Below, in pieces: positions 1-7,195 of a stretch of DNA of 12,447 nt. Location: contig CAKUCX010000081.1 in NCBI GenBank assembly GCA_934643865.1, positions 1 through 12,447 of the forward strand, in the 5' to 3' direction. Under the pieces are notes generated by a model that saw nothing but the letters and a program-made list of their open reading frames with translations, made no database searches and was not told the origin of the DNA. Every line of letters begins with the position of its first letter. The first letter of the stretch is position 1. A program made the position numbers and the translations under genes. The stretch is from an uncultured Kiritimatiellota bacterium. Its GTDB lineage: Bacteria; Verrucomicrobiota; Kiritimatiellia; RFP12; UBA1067.

Positions 1-150
1 CGGCAGCGCGGCGAGCGTCGGCCGGGGCCGGCGCGGCACCGCAGCGGACGCGGCGGGGGGGGCGGACGCCCGCCGCGCCTCCGCCCGCTCGAACGCGGCG
101 AAGTCGGGGTCCACCCCGGCTTCGAGGAGGGCCAGGACGCCGCCCGTCAT
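1..150 (-). CDS. Unrecognised protein, N-terminal 50 codons only (runs off the window)
   Basis: Only the first 50 residues are visible, starting MTGGVLALLEAG and continuing through an acidic/amphipathic stretch into an Ala/Pro/Arg-rich low-complexity segment. The ATG overlaps the stop of the preceding GspK/PilX-like gene as ATGA, and GGGGAGG lies 8 bases upstream, so it is very likely the next cistron of the same operon and translationally coupled. There is no signal peptide, class III prepilin motif or transmembrane segment in the visible part, so the product probably starts in the cytoplasm. I do not recognise the family. Position suggests a role in the filament machine, but nothing in the residues shows it. 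Confidence 0.6.
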   Translation of the reverse strand, partial: MTGGVLALLEAGVDPDFAAFERAEARRASAPPAASAAVPRRPRPTLAALP

Positions 151-2267
151 GGCGTCGCCTCCCCAAAGGCCGCGTTGAGCGCGTCGGGAACCTCCATCCA
201 CTCCGTCACGTAGGGCTCCTGCGGGCCGACCGGCAGGCCGAGGCTCCCCGTCACCGTGTTCCCGCTCTTCGCCTTCAGGCGGATGTCCCAGTTGAAGCGG
301 CTGCCGTTCCCCGTGAAGATGAGCGCCTCGTCGCGGCAGACGAGCGAGCCGTTGAGGCTGAACGTCGCGCCGCTGCGGCCAGGCGTCCCGAAGATGCCGT
401 GGTTGTTGTAGAGGACGGCGTCGATCTGCACGACGCCCGCCGTGTCCTTGAGCGAGCGCATGATCTGGTCGTCGCAGACCGTCTCGTAGTAGCGCCGGTC
501 GTAGGCGACGTAGTTCTCGGCCGCCGTGTCGCGCACCGGGCGCATGCCCAGGTAGCGTCCCCAGTAGTCGTAGACGGGCTCGTTGTGCCAGGTGTCCAGC
601 TCGACGAGGCGCGTGCGGATCTTGCCGAACTGGCCGGAGGCCGCGTCGTACCCGCCCGGCGCCGCGGCGGCCTGGTCGCCCGGAAGCCCCGGCACCCACT
701 CGACGGCCGTGTAGTCGCCCCGGAACGTCGCGGGGTAGCCGATGTTCGCGTCGCTCGGGTCGCAGGCGTACTGGTGGACGACGGAGGAGCGCCCGTCCGT
801 GCGGATGTAGTCCCACATCCGGTTCATCCACGCATCCGTCGTGCTGTCGCCGACGACGATGTTCCCCTTCGCGACGAGTCCGAGCATGTCCTTCTTCGCG
901 TTGCCCGCCTCGACCGCCGCGTCGTCGCCGTCCGGGTGCGACCACTGCGGCGCGTCGACGTACCTGACGTCGCCGATGATGTGGATGTTGCGCCCCGCGT
1001 AGATCGTCCCCTGCCCCTTCACGTAGCCCTTGATGACGACGTCGGAGTCGACGACGACGGGCCCGTCGATGACGATCGGGTTCGCCTGCGTGCCGACGAG
1101 AACGAGCGCGCCCTTGTCGGCGCCCGCCGCGTCGCCCGAGGGGCCGGCCCCCGCGTGGTGCGCGCGCACGGTGCCGCCGGCGACCGTCTTCTCCGCCCCC
1201 GCCGCGTCGGTGTACGTGTAGCCGGGATAGGAGAGGGTCCCGCCGGCCCCGGCCTTGTGTGCGCGCGCGTACTCGACGTAGGCGTCGAGGTCCGAGACGA
1301 ACGGCATCGGCAGGGAGTCCGCACCCTCGTTGACGATCGGCTTGCCCTCCTGCGCGCCGACCGTGCCCGTCCCCGGCACGGGGATCGGCCGCCAGCGCCC
1401 GTCGGCGTCGTACTCGCCGGGATAGTAGGTGGGCCGGCGGATCGTGCCGCCCTGCAGCGGTGCGTCGTAGGCGCCGGGCGTGTCGTAGTCGGCGATGTCC
1501 GGGCGCGCGCGGCGGCCGGCGGACGAGCGGTAGGACGCGAGGTCCCTGATCTTGGGGCTGGACGAGAGCGTGATCCGCCCGATCACGTTCAGCTCGTCGT
1601 TCGCCGCCGCCCAGACGCGCCCGTTGACCGTCGAGCCCGAGAGGCTCACGTTGCCGTTCGCCCGCATGTCGCCGTTGATCGTGATGGAGCTGCCGTTCAT
1701 CCAGCCGTAGTTGTTGACGAAGTAGGCGTAGTCGAAGACGGGGCTCTGGCCCGTGCCGAACACGACGCGCTCCTGGATCGTCGCCGTCACCTCCAGCCCG
1801 TCCGGGTAGGCGAAGGCGGCCGTCGCCACGACCGGCACGATCGCGAGGCTGCTGTTGTGTGCGTGCTCGACGTAGCGGCCGATCGCCACACGGACCCGGC
1901 AGCCGTTGACGCCGTCCGCCGGGTCTGTGAGCGTGATGGCCTTCTCGGCCGGTGCGCCGATCGTCCGCCGGTCGGCCGAGACGGTGTCGAACCAGTTGTA
2001 GACCTCGGCCTGGCGCGGGTCGATCTTGACCGTCGCCGCGCCGCTGCCGCCGGCGTAGGCGGAGAACCCGGCCTGGATCTCGACCTTCGCCTGCTCCAGC
2101 GCGCTCTGCGCGGCGAGGCGGCAGCGCGTGCGCGCGAGGTGGATGCGCGTCTGGCGCGCGGCGTTCGAGACGAAGCCGCCGACGGCCGCGACGACGATCG
2201 CGACGACCGCCATCATCACGATCGTGACGGGCAGGGCGAACCCGCGACGGGACGGGGCGGCCGTCAT
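147..2267 (-). CDS. Large minor prepilin-like protein (PilX/GspK-type N-terminus, 706 aa)
   Basis: The N-terminus has a class III prepilin-like signal: residues RRG then FALPV at 7-14, followed by a hydrophobic helix to about residue 33 and an amphipathic stretch rich in Ala/Arg/Gln (about 36-66). Mature position 5 is Val14 rather than Glu, as is usual for GspK and PilX tip-type pilins. The rest is much larger than those families (GspK about 300 aa, PilX under 200). Residues about 180-235 (YAYFVNNYGW, then short N/G/S-rich strands) and about 386-435 (alternating V/I strands with NPIVIDGPVVVDSDVVIKG) look like repeated beta-strand, solenoid-type segments. Such layouts occur in poorly characterised PilX-like proteins. 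Cysteines are at 49, 123, 502, 598 and 644. The start ATG at 2267 is preceded by AAGGAGGGGG and overlaps the previous stop as ATGA. Probable role: filament-tip or adhesive minor pilin. Function is inferred. Confidence 0.8.
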   Translation of the reverse strand: MTAAPSRRGFALPVTIVMMAVVAIVVAAVGGFVSNAARQTRIHLARTRCRLAAQSALEQAKVEIQAGFSAYAGGSGAATVKIDPRQAEVYNWFDTVSADRRTIGAPAEKAITLTDPADGVNGCRVRVAIGRYVEHAHNSSLAIVPVVATAAFAYPDGLEVTATIQERVVFGTGQSPVFDYAYFVNNYGWMNGSSITINGDMRANGNVSLSGSTVNGRVWAAANDELNVIGRITLSSSPKIRDLASYRSSAGRRARPDIADYDTPGAYDAPLQGGTIRRPTYYPGEYDADGRWRPIPVPGTGTVGAQEGKPIVNEGADSLPMPFVSDLDAYVEYARAHKAGAGGTLSYPGYTYTDAAGAEKTVAGGTVRAHHAGAGPSGDAAGADKGALVLVGTQANPIVIDGPVVVDSDVVIKGYVKGQGTIYAGRNIHIIGDVRYVDAPQWSHPDGDDAAVEAGNAKKDMLGLVAKGNIVVGDSTTDAWMNRMWDYIRTDGRSSVVHQYACDPSDANIGYPATFRGDYTAVEWVPGLPGDQAAAAPGGYDAASGQFGKIRTRLVELDTWHNEPVYDYWGRYLGMRPVRDTAAENYVAYDRRYYETVCDDQIMRSLKDTAGVVQIDAVLYNNHGIFGTPGRSGATFSLNGSLVCRDEALIFTGNGSRFNWDIRLKAKSGNTVTGSLGLPVGPQEPYVTEWMEVPDALNAAFGEATP

Positions 2268-2767
2268 TCGCCCCCTCCTTCCGAGAAGATGCGCAGCGCG
2301 TCGGCGGGCTGCTCGACGCCGAAGACGGGCAGCACGAGCCGCGCGCGCCGCACCTCGTCCCCGGACGCCCGCTCGACGGTCAGCGCGTAGAGCGACGGCG
2401 CGCCGCGCACGGTCTGCGGGTCGTCGTCGACCGCCGCGCGCGTCCACTGCTGCTGGGCGCGCGCCTGCGGCGCGCCGCTCTCCGTCTGGACGCCGGTCGC
2501 CGTGAAGGCGACCGCGTCGCCGCCCGGCAGCCGCGTGTCCTTCGCGGAGAGGAGCCCGCCCCAGTGGACGCTGCCGCCTTCCGCGACCGCGTTGAAGAGC
2601 GCCCGCTCGCGCTCCGCGCGCAGCGCGAGCGAGAGCGCCGCATCGTCGTAGGCCTGGCGCACGAGCCGCCGGATGCCGACGAAGAGCGTCGCGAGCGAGA
2701 CGGAGAGGACGGCCGTGACGACCGTCGCGAGCATCATCTCGATGAGCGTGAAGCCGCGCCGCCTCAT
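2264..2767 (-). CDS. Minor prepilin, GspJ/PilW-like
   Basis: A 167-aa protein with a textbook prepilin start: MRRRG cleaved before FTLIE, with Glu10 as the conserved mature Glu5, then a hydrophobic helix to about residue 32 (MMLATVVTAVLSVSLATLFVG). Prepilin peptidase should cleave after Gly5 and methylate Phe6. The C-terminal globular part, ending in a V/L-rich strand segment (RARLVLPVFGVEQ), has no motif I can name. GspJ/PilW is suggested by length and by position between the GspI/PilV-like and GspK/PilX-like genes, which is the order IJK seen in type II secretion operons. The ATG shares one base with the upstream stop (TAATG), with AGGAGGG about 10 bases before it. The 3' end overlaps the next gene as ATGA. 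Confidence 0.85.
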   Translation of the reverse strand: MRRRGFTLIEMMLATVVTAVLSVSLATLFVGIRRLVRQAYDDAALSLALRAERERALFNAVAEGGSVHWGGLLSAKDTRLPGGDAVAFTATGVQTESGAPQARAQQQWTRAAVDDDPQTVRGAPSLYALTVERASGDEVRRARLVLPVFGVEQPADALRIFSEGGGE

Positions 2768-3168
2768 TACCACGGGACCCTCCTGAGGCTGGAGCGGTAG
2801 ACGAAGTTCGTTAGCGCCTTGCGGGGCGCCGCCCCCCACTCGACGGCGGCGGTGATCCCCTTGAGGGACGGGAAGCCGGGCACGGGGGAGACCCAGAGCT
2901 TGAGTTGGGCCGGATGCGCGGCATGGTAGAGGTCGGGGGCCGCCGCCTCGGAGAGCGCGCGCTCGGAGGTGGCCAGGGCGAGCGAGCGGTCGTCCATGTT
3001 GAACGCCGTCCAGAGCGCGTCCCACGCGACGGCGTCGGCCGAAAGCATCTCGGCGTTCTCGCGGGCGACGCGCGTCGTCACGCCAATGCCCTCAAGGAGC
3101 GCCACCGCGAGGAGGCAGAGGAGCGCCCCCGCCAGCGTGCATTCGAGAAGTGTGAAGCCGTCGCGCAT
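2767..3168 (-). CDS. Minor prepilin, GspI/PilV-like
   Basis: A 133-aa protein starting MRDG then FTLLE: the prepilin peptidase site is after Gly4, and Glu9 is the conserved mature Glu5. The hydrophobic helix reaches about residue 30. The C-terminal domain is small, contains many Ala, and ends in VEWGAAPRKALTNFVYRSSL, resembling the final strand of GspI-type pseudopilins. GspI, GspJ and GspK form the tip complex of the type II pseudopilus, and this gene is the first of three such genes in that order. It lies 13 bases after the preceding stop, with a modest GAAGG upstream. Length is normal for GspI. Whether it belongs to a pilus or a secretion pseudopilus cannot be decided from the sequence. 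Confidence 0.83.
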   Translation of the reverse strand: MRDGFTLLECTLAGALLCLLAVALLEGIGVTTRVARENAEMLSADAVAWDALWTAFNMDDRSLALATSERALSEAAAPDLYHAAHPAQLKLWVSPVPGFPSLKGITAAVEWGAAPRKALTNFVYRSSLRRVPW

Positions 3169-3181
3169 GGTGTCGGGGCCT

Positions 3182-3970
3182 TCAGGCCTTCGTGTCCGCC
3201 GGATGAAGCCTCTCGACCGCGGCCTCGACGGCCGAGGGATCGGCGAGGTAGAAGCGCACCTTCATCCCCAGCGCCTCGCCGACCCGGCGCCGCAGGTCGG
3301 CGTCGTGCGGCGAGAGCAGGGCGACGAGCGCCTGGTCGCCGAGGCGCGCGAACGGGACGACGCCGCGCCCGGCGACGAGCGCGTCGGGGAGGCGCGCGGA
3401 CAGCGCGGCATCCGGCGCGAAAGCGTCGAGCGGCACCGGCGCGAGGCCGTACGTGTCCGCAAGGCGCGCGAGCGCCGCCTCGCCGTCCCCGGGGCGGTCC
3501 TTCGCCAGCGTCGCCAGGGCCGAGACGAGGTAGGGGCGCTCGGCGGGCGCGAGCGCGCGCAGCTGCTCGGCGACGGCCGCCTCGCCCAGTTCCTCCGCGA
3601 GCGCCGCCTCGCACGCGACGGCGGCGGCGAACGCGGCGCCGTCCGCCGGCTTCGGCGTCTCCGGGGAGAGGTCGGGCTTCGGCGCGGACGCCGCGCGCAC
3701 CTTGAGGGCCATCGCCTTCGCCTCCGGCCGCGTACACGCCTCCAGGCGCGGCAGGAGGGCCGCCGCGCCCTCCAGGTCGCCCTCCTTCAGGAGGACGCGC
3801 GCGAGCGCGGCGAGCGCGTGTTCGGCCTTTTCGGCCTCGCCGAGCTGCGGGTAGACGACGGCGAGGAACTCCAGGGTGGTCCGGTCGTCCGGCATCACCT
3901 TGAGCATTTCCTCGAAGTAGGCGACGCCCTCCTTCAGGCGCGCGTCGAATTTCAGCGTCTCGTCGCTCAT
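3182..3970 (-). CDS. Helical-repeat protein with C-terminal GspE-N/MshEN-like domain
   Basis: A 262-aa cytoplasmic protein with no signal or membrane segment. Residues about 5-78 look like two or three TPR-type helical hairpins (LKEGVAYFEEMLKVMPDD, then LEFLAVVYPQLGEAEKAEHAL, then LLKEGDLEGAAALLPRLE). A Pro/Ala linker follows (about 95-112) and then more helices. Residues about 166-258 match the pattern of the N-terminal domain of GspE/PilB ATPases: ALARLADTYGLAPVPL, then LPDALVAGRGVVPF, then ALVALLSPHDADLRRRV and a final GMKVRFYLADPSAVEAAVERL. In the ATPases this domain contacts the inner-membrane partner and in some binds cyclic di-GMP; the first RLG-type binding motif is not obvious here. 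The ATG overlaps the upstream stop (ATGA) and is preceded by GGGAGGGGG. It may be an adaptor for, or competitor of, the ATPase's own N-domain. That function is inference. Confidence 0.8.
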   Translation of the reverse strand: MSDETLKFDARLKEGVAYFEEMLKVMPDDRTTLEFLAVVYPQLGEAEKAEHALAALARVLLKEGDLEGAAALLPRLEACTRPEAKAMALKVRAASAPKPDLSPETPKPADGAAFAAAVACEAALAEELGEAAVAEQLRALAPAERPYLVSALATLAKDRPGDGEAALARLADTYGLAPVPLDAFAPDAALSARLPDALVAGRGVVPFARLGDQALVALLSPHDADLRRRVGEALGMKVRFYLADPSAVEAAVERLHPADTKA

Positions 3971-4329
3971 GCCCCCTCCCAGTCGAACTTCGGCGGCGAC
4001 TTCTCGCGCCATTCCTTCAGCGCGATCATGGTCCCGGCCCGCTCGTTCCCGGCGAGATACGCCTCGTTGGCGTATTCGCGCTTCTCCTTCATCTGCGCGA
4101 GCAGCGACTTGATCTCCAGCGCGGCGTCGTAGCACATGTCGAGGACGCCCTTCTTCGTCTCCGCGTCGACGCCGTCCATCTTCAGCAGCTCGACCGCGCT
4201 CAGGAGGACGGTCGCCGGCTGGCCGAGCGCGTGACAGAACCCCGCGAGGGACTCCATCACGACGCGGGAGCGCTCGGCCCGGATTTCGGCCAGGGCCAGC
4301 CGCTTCGAGATGTCAGCCTGTTCGTCCAT
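3967..4329 (-). CDS. Stand-alone histidine-kinase DHp-like protein, no ATPase domain
   Basis: A 120-aa soluble, mostly helical protein. Residues about 18-82 resemble the dimerisation and histidine phosphotransfer (DHp/HisKA) hairpin of sensor kinases. An H-box-like segment, ESLAGFCHALGQPATVLLSA, places His33 in an H-x-L-x-Q-P context like the HELNQP of many kinases. A second helix, VLDMCYDAALEIKSLLAQM, follows after a loop of about ten residues. There is no N/G box ATP-binding domain, and the protein ends in a charged, Pro-containing tail, so it cannot autophosphorylate alone. The gene lies 18 bases after the pilC-like stop with AAGGAGG before its ATG, and overlaps the next gene as ATGA. It may act as a phosphotransfer or scaffold partner, for example for the sigma-54 activator nearby. 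The DHp resemblance is seen by eye only. Confidence 0.75.
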   Translation of the reverse strand: MDEQADISKRLALAEIRAERSRVVMESLAGFCHALGQPATVLLSAVELLKMDGVDAETKKGVLDMCYDAALEIKSLLAQMKEKREYANEAYLAGNERAGTMIALKEWREKSPPKFDWEGA

Positions 4330-4347
4330 GACGCCTCCTTTCCCTCG

Positions 4348-5421
4348 CTAATGCGCCAGCGAGCCCATGTTGAAGATCGGCAGGAACATCGCGATCACGA
4401 CGGTGCCGATGATGCCGCCGAGGAAGACCATGAGGAACGGCTCCATCAGCGCCGTCAGCGTCGAGAGCAGCGTCTCGACCTCCTCGTCGTAGGCGTCCGC
4501 GACGGAGTTGAGCATGTCCTCGACGCGCCCCGACTTCTCGCCCGCCGCGATCATGCGGATGAGAATGAGCGGCATGTAGGGCTTGCCCGTGAGGGCCGTG
4601 TTGAGCTGGTTGCCCTGCTCGACCTCCTGGCGCGCCAGCGTGACGGACTTCTCGAGGACGCGGTTGCCGAGCGCGCGCGCGACGACGTCGAGCGACTTCA
4701 GGATCGGCACGCCCGCGCCGAGCATCTGCGCGAGGAGCCGCGCGAAGCGCCCGACGGACGACTTCAGGTTCAGCTGCCCGAAGACGGGCATCTTCAGCAT
4801 GAACTCGTCGAAGGCGTAGTGGCCGCGCTCCGTCCGCTTCCACTTGAGGAAAAGCCAGACGGCCGCGACGAGCGCGGGGACGATCACATACCACCACGCC
4901 TTCGTGAAGTCGGAGATGTCGACGAGCGCCTGGGTGAGGGCGGGCAGCTTCTTCCCCGAGCCCGCGAACATCTCCGCGAAGGTCGGCACGACGAACTGGA
5001 TGAGGCCCCAGCAGAGGACCAGCGCGATCGACAGGATGACGGTCGGATACGTCATCGCGCTCTTCACCTTGCGGTGCAGGCGCGCGGCGCCCTGCAGGAT
5101 GTCCGCCAGGCGCTTCAGGATCGGCGCGAACTGGCCGGACTGCTCGCCCGCGAGCGCCATGTTGACGTACATCTCGTCGAAGACGACCGGAAAGCGCGCC
5201 AGCCCCTTCGAGAGCGGTTCGCCGCCCTCGATCGTCTCCAGCAGCTCGCGGAGGATCTTCCTGAACGCGGGGTTCTCGCACTGCTCCTCCAGGGTCTGCA
5301 TCGTCGTGAGGATCGACATGCCCGCGCCGTTCATCGCCGCGAGCTGCTTCGTGAACGGCACAAGCTCCTTCTGCCGGATGCGCTTGGCCCCCTTGATCTT
5401 GATTTCCTTTTCTTCCGCCAT
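4348..5421 (-). CDS. pilC: Type IV pilus / type II secretion inner-membrane platform protein PilC/GspF
   Basis: A 357-aa member of the T2SSF family, close to the usual length of about 400. It has the two homologous cytoplasmic domains of the family: about 21-125 (FTKQLAAMNGAGMSILTTMQ, then LAGEQSGQF) and about 223-325 (FARLLAQMLGAGVPILKSL, then IAAGEKSGRVEDML). Hydrophobic segments lie at about 126-148, 176-193 and 326-349. The family forms the platform that the ATPase turns to insert pilins into the fibre. The ATG at 5421 is preferred: GGTGGAGG lies directly upstream, whereas an in-frame GTG three codons earlier is part of that ribosome-binding sequence. It follows the ATPase gene after a heptamer array of about 75 bases, as expected in a pilBC operon. 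Confidence 0.95.
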   Translation of the reverse strand: MAEEKEIKIKGAKRIRQKELVPFTKQLAAMNGAGMSILTTMQTLEEQCENPAFRKILRELLETIEGGEPLSKGLARFPVVFDEMYVNMALAGEQSGQFAPILKRLADILQGAARLHRKVKSAMTYPTVILSIALVLCWGLIQFVVPTFAEMFAGSGKKLPALTQALVDISDFTKAWWYVIVPALVAAVWLFLKWKRTERGHYAFDEFMLKMPVFGQLNLKSSVGRFARLLAQMLGAGVPILKSLDVVARALGNRVLEKSVTLARQEVEQGNQLNTALTGKPYMPLILIRMIAAGEKSGRVEDMLNSVADAYDEEVETLLSTLTALMEPFLMVFLGGIIGTVVIAMFLPIFNMGSLAH

Positions 5422-5431
5422 TTCCTCCACC

Positions 5432-5508
5432 TACCCCCTCAAACCTAAAACCTACTCCCTAAAACCTAAAACCTAAAACCTGAAACCTCAAACCTCAAAC
5501 CTACTCCC
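5432..5508 (-). repeat. Eleven-unit heptamer tandem array, consensus GGTTTTA, between pilB and pilC
   Basis: Read on the minus strand, eleven 7-base units stay in perfect phase: GGGAGTA, GGTTTGA twice, GGTTTCA, GGTTTTA three times, GGGAGTA, GGTTTTA, GGTTTGA, GGGGGTA. The first unit contains the last codon and stop of the ATPase gene, and the last abuts the ribosome-binding site of the platform gene, so the array fills the whole gap. It is strikingly AT-rich compared with the roughly 70% GC surroundings. No dyad structure is evident, so it is not a terminator. It resembles simple dispersed intergenic repeats rather than a gene-specific control element. Confidence 0.9.
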
Positions 5509-7147
5509 CTCCCGTCACGGCGAAGGCGGCCGCCAGCGACGTGAGCCCCGCGCGCACCTTCATCATGCCCGCGTCCTTCAGCGTCACCATCCCCTCTTCC
5601 AGCGCCGCCGCGCGCAGCTGCTCGGCGTTGCCGCCCTTCTCGACGATGTGCCGGATCCTCGGCGAGATCGGCAGCACCTCCATCACCGCGCCGCGCCCCT
5701 TGTAGCCCGTGCCGTGGCATTTCGGGCACCCGCCGGGGCCGAAGACCTCCACGCCCTCGAACGGCGCGGGATCGACCTTGTTCGCCTCCAGGAGCGCGCG
5801 ATCGACCGCGACCGGCTTGCGGCAGTACGGGCAGAGCCGCCGGTAGAGGCGCTGCGCCTGGGCGAGGATGAGCGAGCTTGCGAGCATGAACGGCTGGATG
5901 CCCATGTCGAAGAGGCGCGCGACGACGCCGCACGCGTCGTTCGTGTGCAGCGTCGAGAGGACGAGGTGGCCGGTCAGGGCCGCCTTCACGGCGATGTCGG
6001 CCGTCTCGCCGTCGCGGATCTCGCCGACGAGCACGATGTCCGGGTCCTGGCGCAGGACAGAGCGGAGGATGCCCGCGAACGTGAGGCCCTGCGCGACGTT
6101 GACGTGGCACTGGTTGACGCCCGCAAGCTCGTATTCGACGGGGTCCTCGGCCGTGACGATGTTGACGTCGCCCCGGTTGAGGTCCTGCAGGCACGAGTAG
6201 AGCGTCGTCGTCTTGCCCGAGCCCGTCGGGCCCGTGACGAGGATGATGCCGTGCGGCTGGTCGATCGCGTACTTCATCGCCTTGTAGGCGTACTCGTCGA
6301 GGCCGAGCGACGAGAGGCCCGGCGCGAGGTTCGCCTTGTCGAGGATGCGCATGACGACCTTCTCGCCGTGGACGGTCGGCAGGATCGACACGCGCACGTC
6401 GACCTCCTTCTTGAGCGCGCGGATCTTGAAGCGGCCGTCCTGCGGCTGGCGGCGCTCGGCGATGTCGAGGTTCGACATGATCTTGATGCGCGAGACGACG
6501 GCGTTGTGCAGGGCCTTCGGCGGCGCGGGGCGCTCGACGAGCGCGCCGTCGATGCGGTAGCGCAGGCGCGAGGTCTTCTCCATCGCCTCGAAGTGGATGT
6601 CGGACGCCTTCGTCTTCAGCGCCTCGATCATCATCGAGTTCACCATGCGGATGACGGGGGCCTCGCCCGCCGCGTCCAGCGAGGCGTCGAACTCGTCCGC
6701 CTTGCCCGTGTCGACGGCGGAGACCTCGACGTCCGTCTCCTGCCCGCGCATGACGTTCTCAAGCGCGAGCGCGGGGTTCGCCGCGTCTTCCTTCGCCTTG
6801 ACGCGCGCGAGCGCCTCGGCGACCTCGTTGTCGTCCGCGACGACGCTCCAGATGTTGCCGCCCGCGACGCGCGCGACCTCCTCGCGGGACGGCAGGTCGA
6901 ACGGGTCGGCGAAGGCGACCGTGAGGCGGCCGGCGACCTTCACGAGCGGCAGGGCCTTCGCCTTCGACCAGAACTCGACGCCCCGGCCGCACAGGAGCGC
7001 CTCGTCGGGCATGAAGCCCGGCGGCAGCGCCAGCGGCGGCATCGAGAAGTAGTCCGCAGCCGCCAGAACGCGCTGGACCGGGTCGGCGATCGCCTTGATC
7101 TCCGCAATCGACCGCCGGCCGAGCTTCTTGAGTACGTGGAGTGCCAT
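5501..7147 (-). CDS. pilB: Filament assembly ATPase PilB/GspE
   Basis: A 548-aa hexameric AAA-like secretion ATPase that powers pilin insertion at the inner membrane. In order it has: an N-terminal GspE-N/MshEN-like domain (about 8-120, including LPLVKVAGRLTVAFADPFDL); the linker and N2 domain with ASDIHFE at 181-187 and RYRIDGAL at 196-203; Walker A GPTGSGKT at 306-313; the Asp box EDPVEY at 334-339; Walker B with IVLVGEIRD at 371-379; and the His box TGHLVLSTLHTND at 392-404. A zinc tetracysteine site is formed by Cys439, Cys442, Cys474 and Cys477. All catalytic motifs are intact. Length is normal. The ATG at 7147 was chosen because an in-frame TTG at 7177 lies inside the sigma-54 promoter. 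Only a weak AAGAA precedes the ATG. It is the first gene of the long minus-strand operon. Confidence 0.96.
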   Translation of the reverse strand: MALHVLKKLGRRSIAEIKAIADPVQRVLAAADYFSMPPLALPPGFMPDEALLCGRGVEFWSKAKALPLVKVAGRLTVAFADPFDLPSREEVARVAGGNIWSVVADDNEVAEALARVKAKEDAANPALALENVMRGQETDVEVSAVDTGKADEFDASLDAAGEAPVIRMVNSMMIEALKTKASDIHFEAMEKTSRLRYRIDGALVERPAPPKALHNAVVSRIKIMSNLDIAERRQPQDGRFKIRALKKEVDVRVSILPTVHGEKVVMRILDKANLAPGLSSLGLDEYAYKAMKYAIDQPHGIILVTGPTGSGKTTTLYSCLQDLNRGDVNIVTAEDPVEYELAGVNQCHVNVAQGLTFAGILRSVLRQDPDIVLVGEIRDGETADIAVKAALTGHLVLSTLHTNDACGVVARLFDMGIQPFMLASSLILAQAQRLYRRLCPYCRKPVAVDRALLEANKVDPAPFEGVEVFGPGGCPKCHGTGYKGRGAVMEVLPISPRIRHIVEKGGNAEQLRAAALEEGMVTLKDAGMMKVRAGLTSLAAAFAVTGGE

Positions 7148-7160
7148 TTCTTGTTGTAAA

Positions 7161-7177
7161 AGCAGATGCCGTGCCAA
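7161..7177 (-). promoter_or_regulatory. Sigma-54 promoter of the pilB operon
   Basis: The minus strand reads TTGGCACGGCATCTGCT. The -24 GG is at 7175-7174 and the -12 GC at 7163-7162, with the exact spacing required by RpoN. The only departure from the TTGGCACG-N4-TTGC consensus is C for the first T of TTGC, which the pilM promoter shares. The predicted start is near 7150, about 3 bases before the ATG. It lies just beyond the pilin terminator, so the operon is controlled separately from the pilin gene. Confidence 0.85.
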
Positions 7178-7195
7178 GGAAGGCGGGCCGCCGAC

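Noticed and set aside
399..2390. Long plus-strand open frame opposite the GspK/PilX-like gene
   Set aside because: Arg/Asp/Val-rich composition with no domain pattern. It is the antisense shadow expected from very GC-rich codon use opposite a well-supported gene.
2264..3168. Possibility that the two small prepilin genes are one frameshifted gene
   Set aside because: Each has its own complete cleavage motif, hydrophobic helix, ribosome-binding site and C-terminal domain; the TAATG junction is ordinary translational coupling.
4231..5448. Antisense frame opposite the platform protein gene
   Set aside because: Rich in His/Glu/Arg with no recognisable motif; the opposite strand encodes an unmistakable PilC/GspF.
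5432..5508. Heptamer array considered as a CRISPR, a terminator or a chromosome end
   Set aside because: Units are only 7 bases with no spacers, there is no dyad symmetry, and the array lies inside an operon between two intact genes.
5648..7159. Antisense frame opposite the ATPase gene
   Set aside because: Only charged low-information sequence; the minus strand has every PilB/GspE motif.
7147..7177. TTG at 7177 as the start of the ATPase
   Set aside because: It lies within the sigma-54 promoter and has no ribosome-binding site; the ATG at 7147 lies just after the predicted transcript start.
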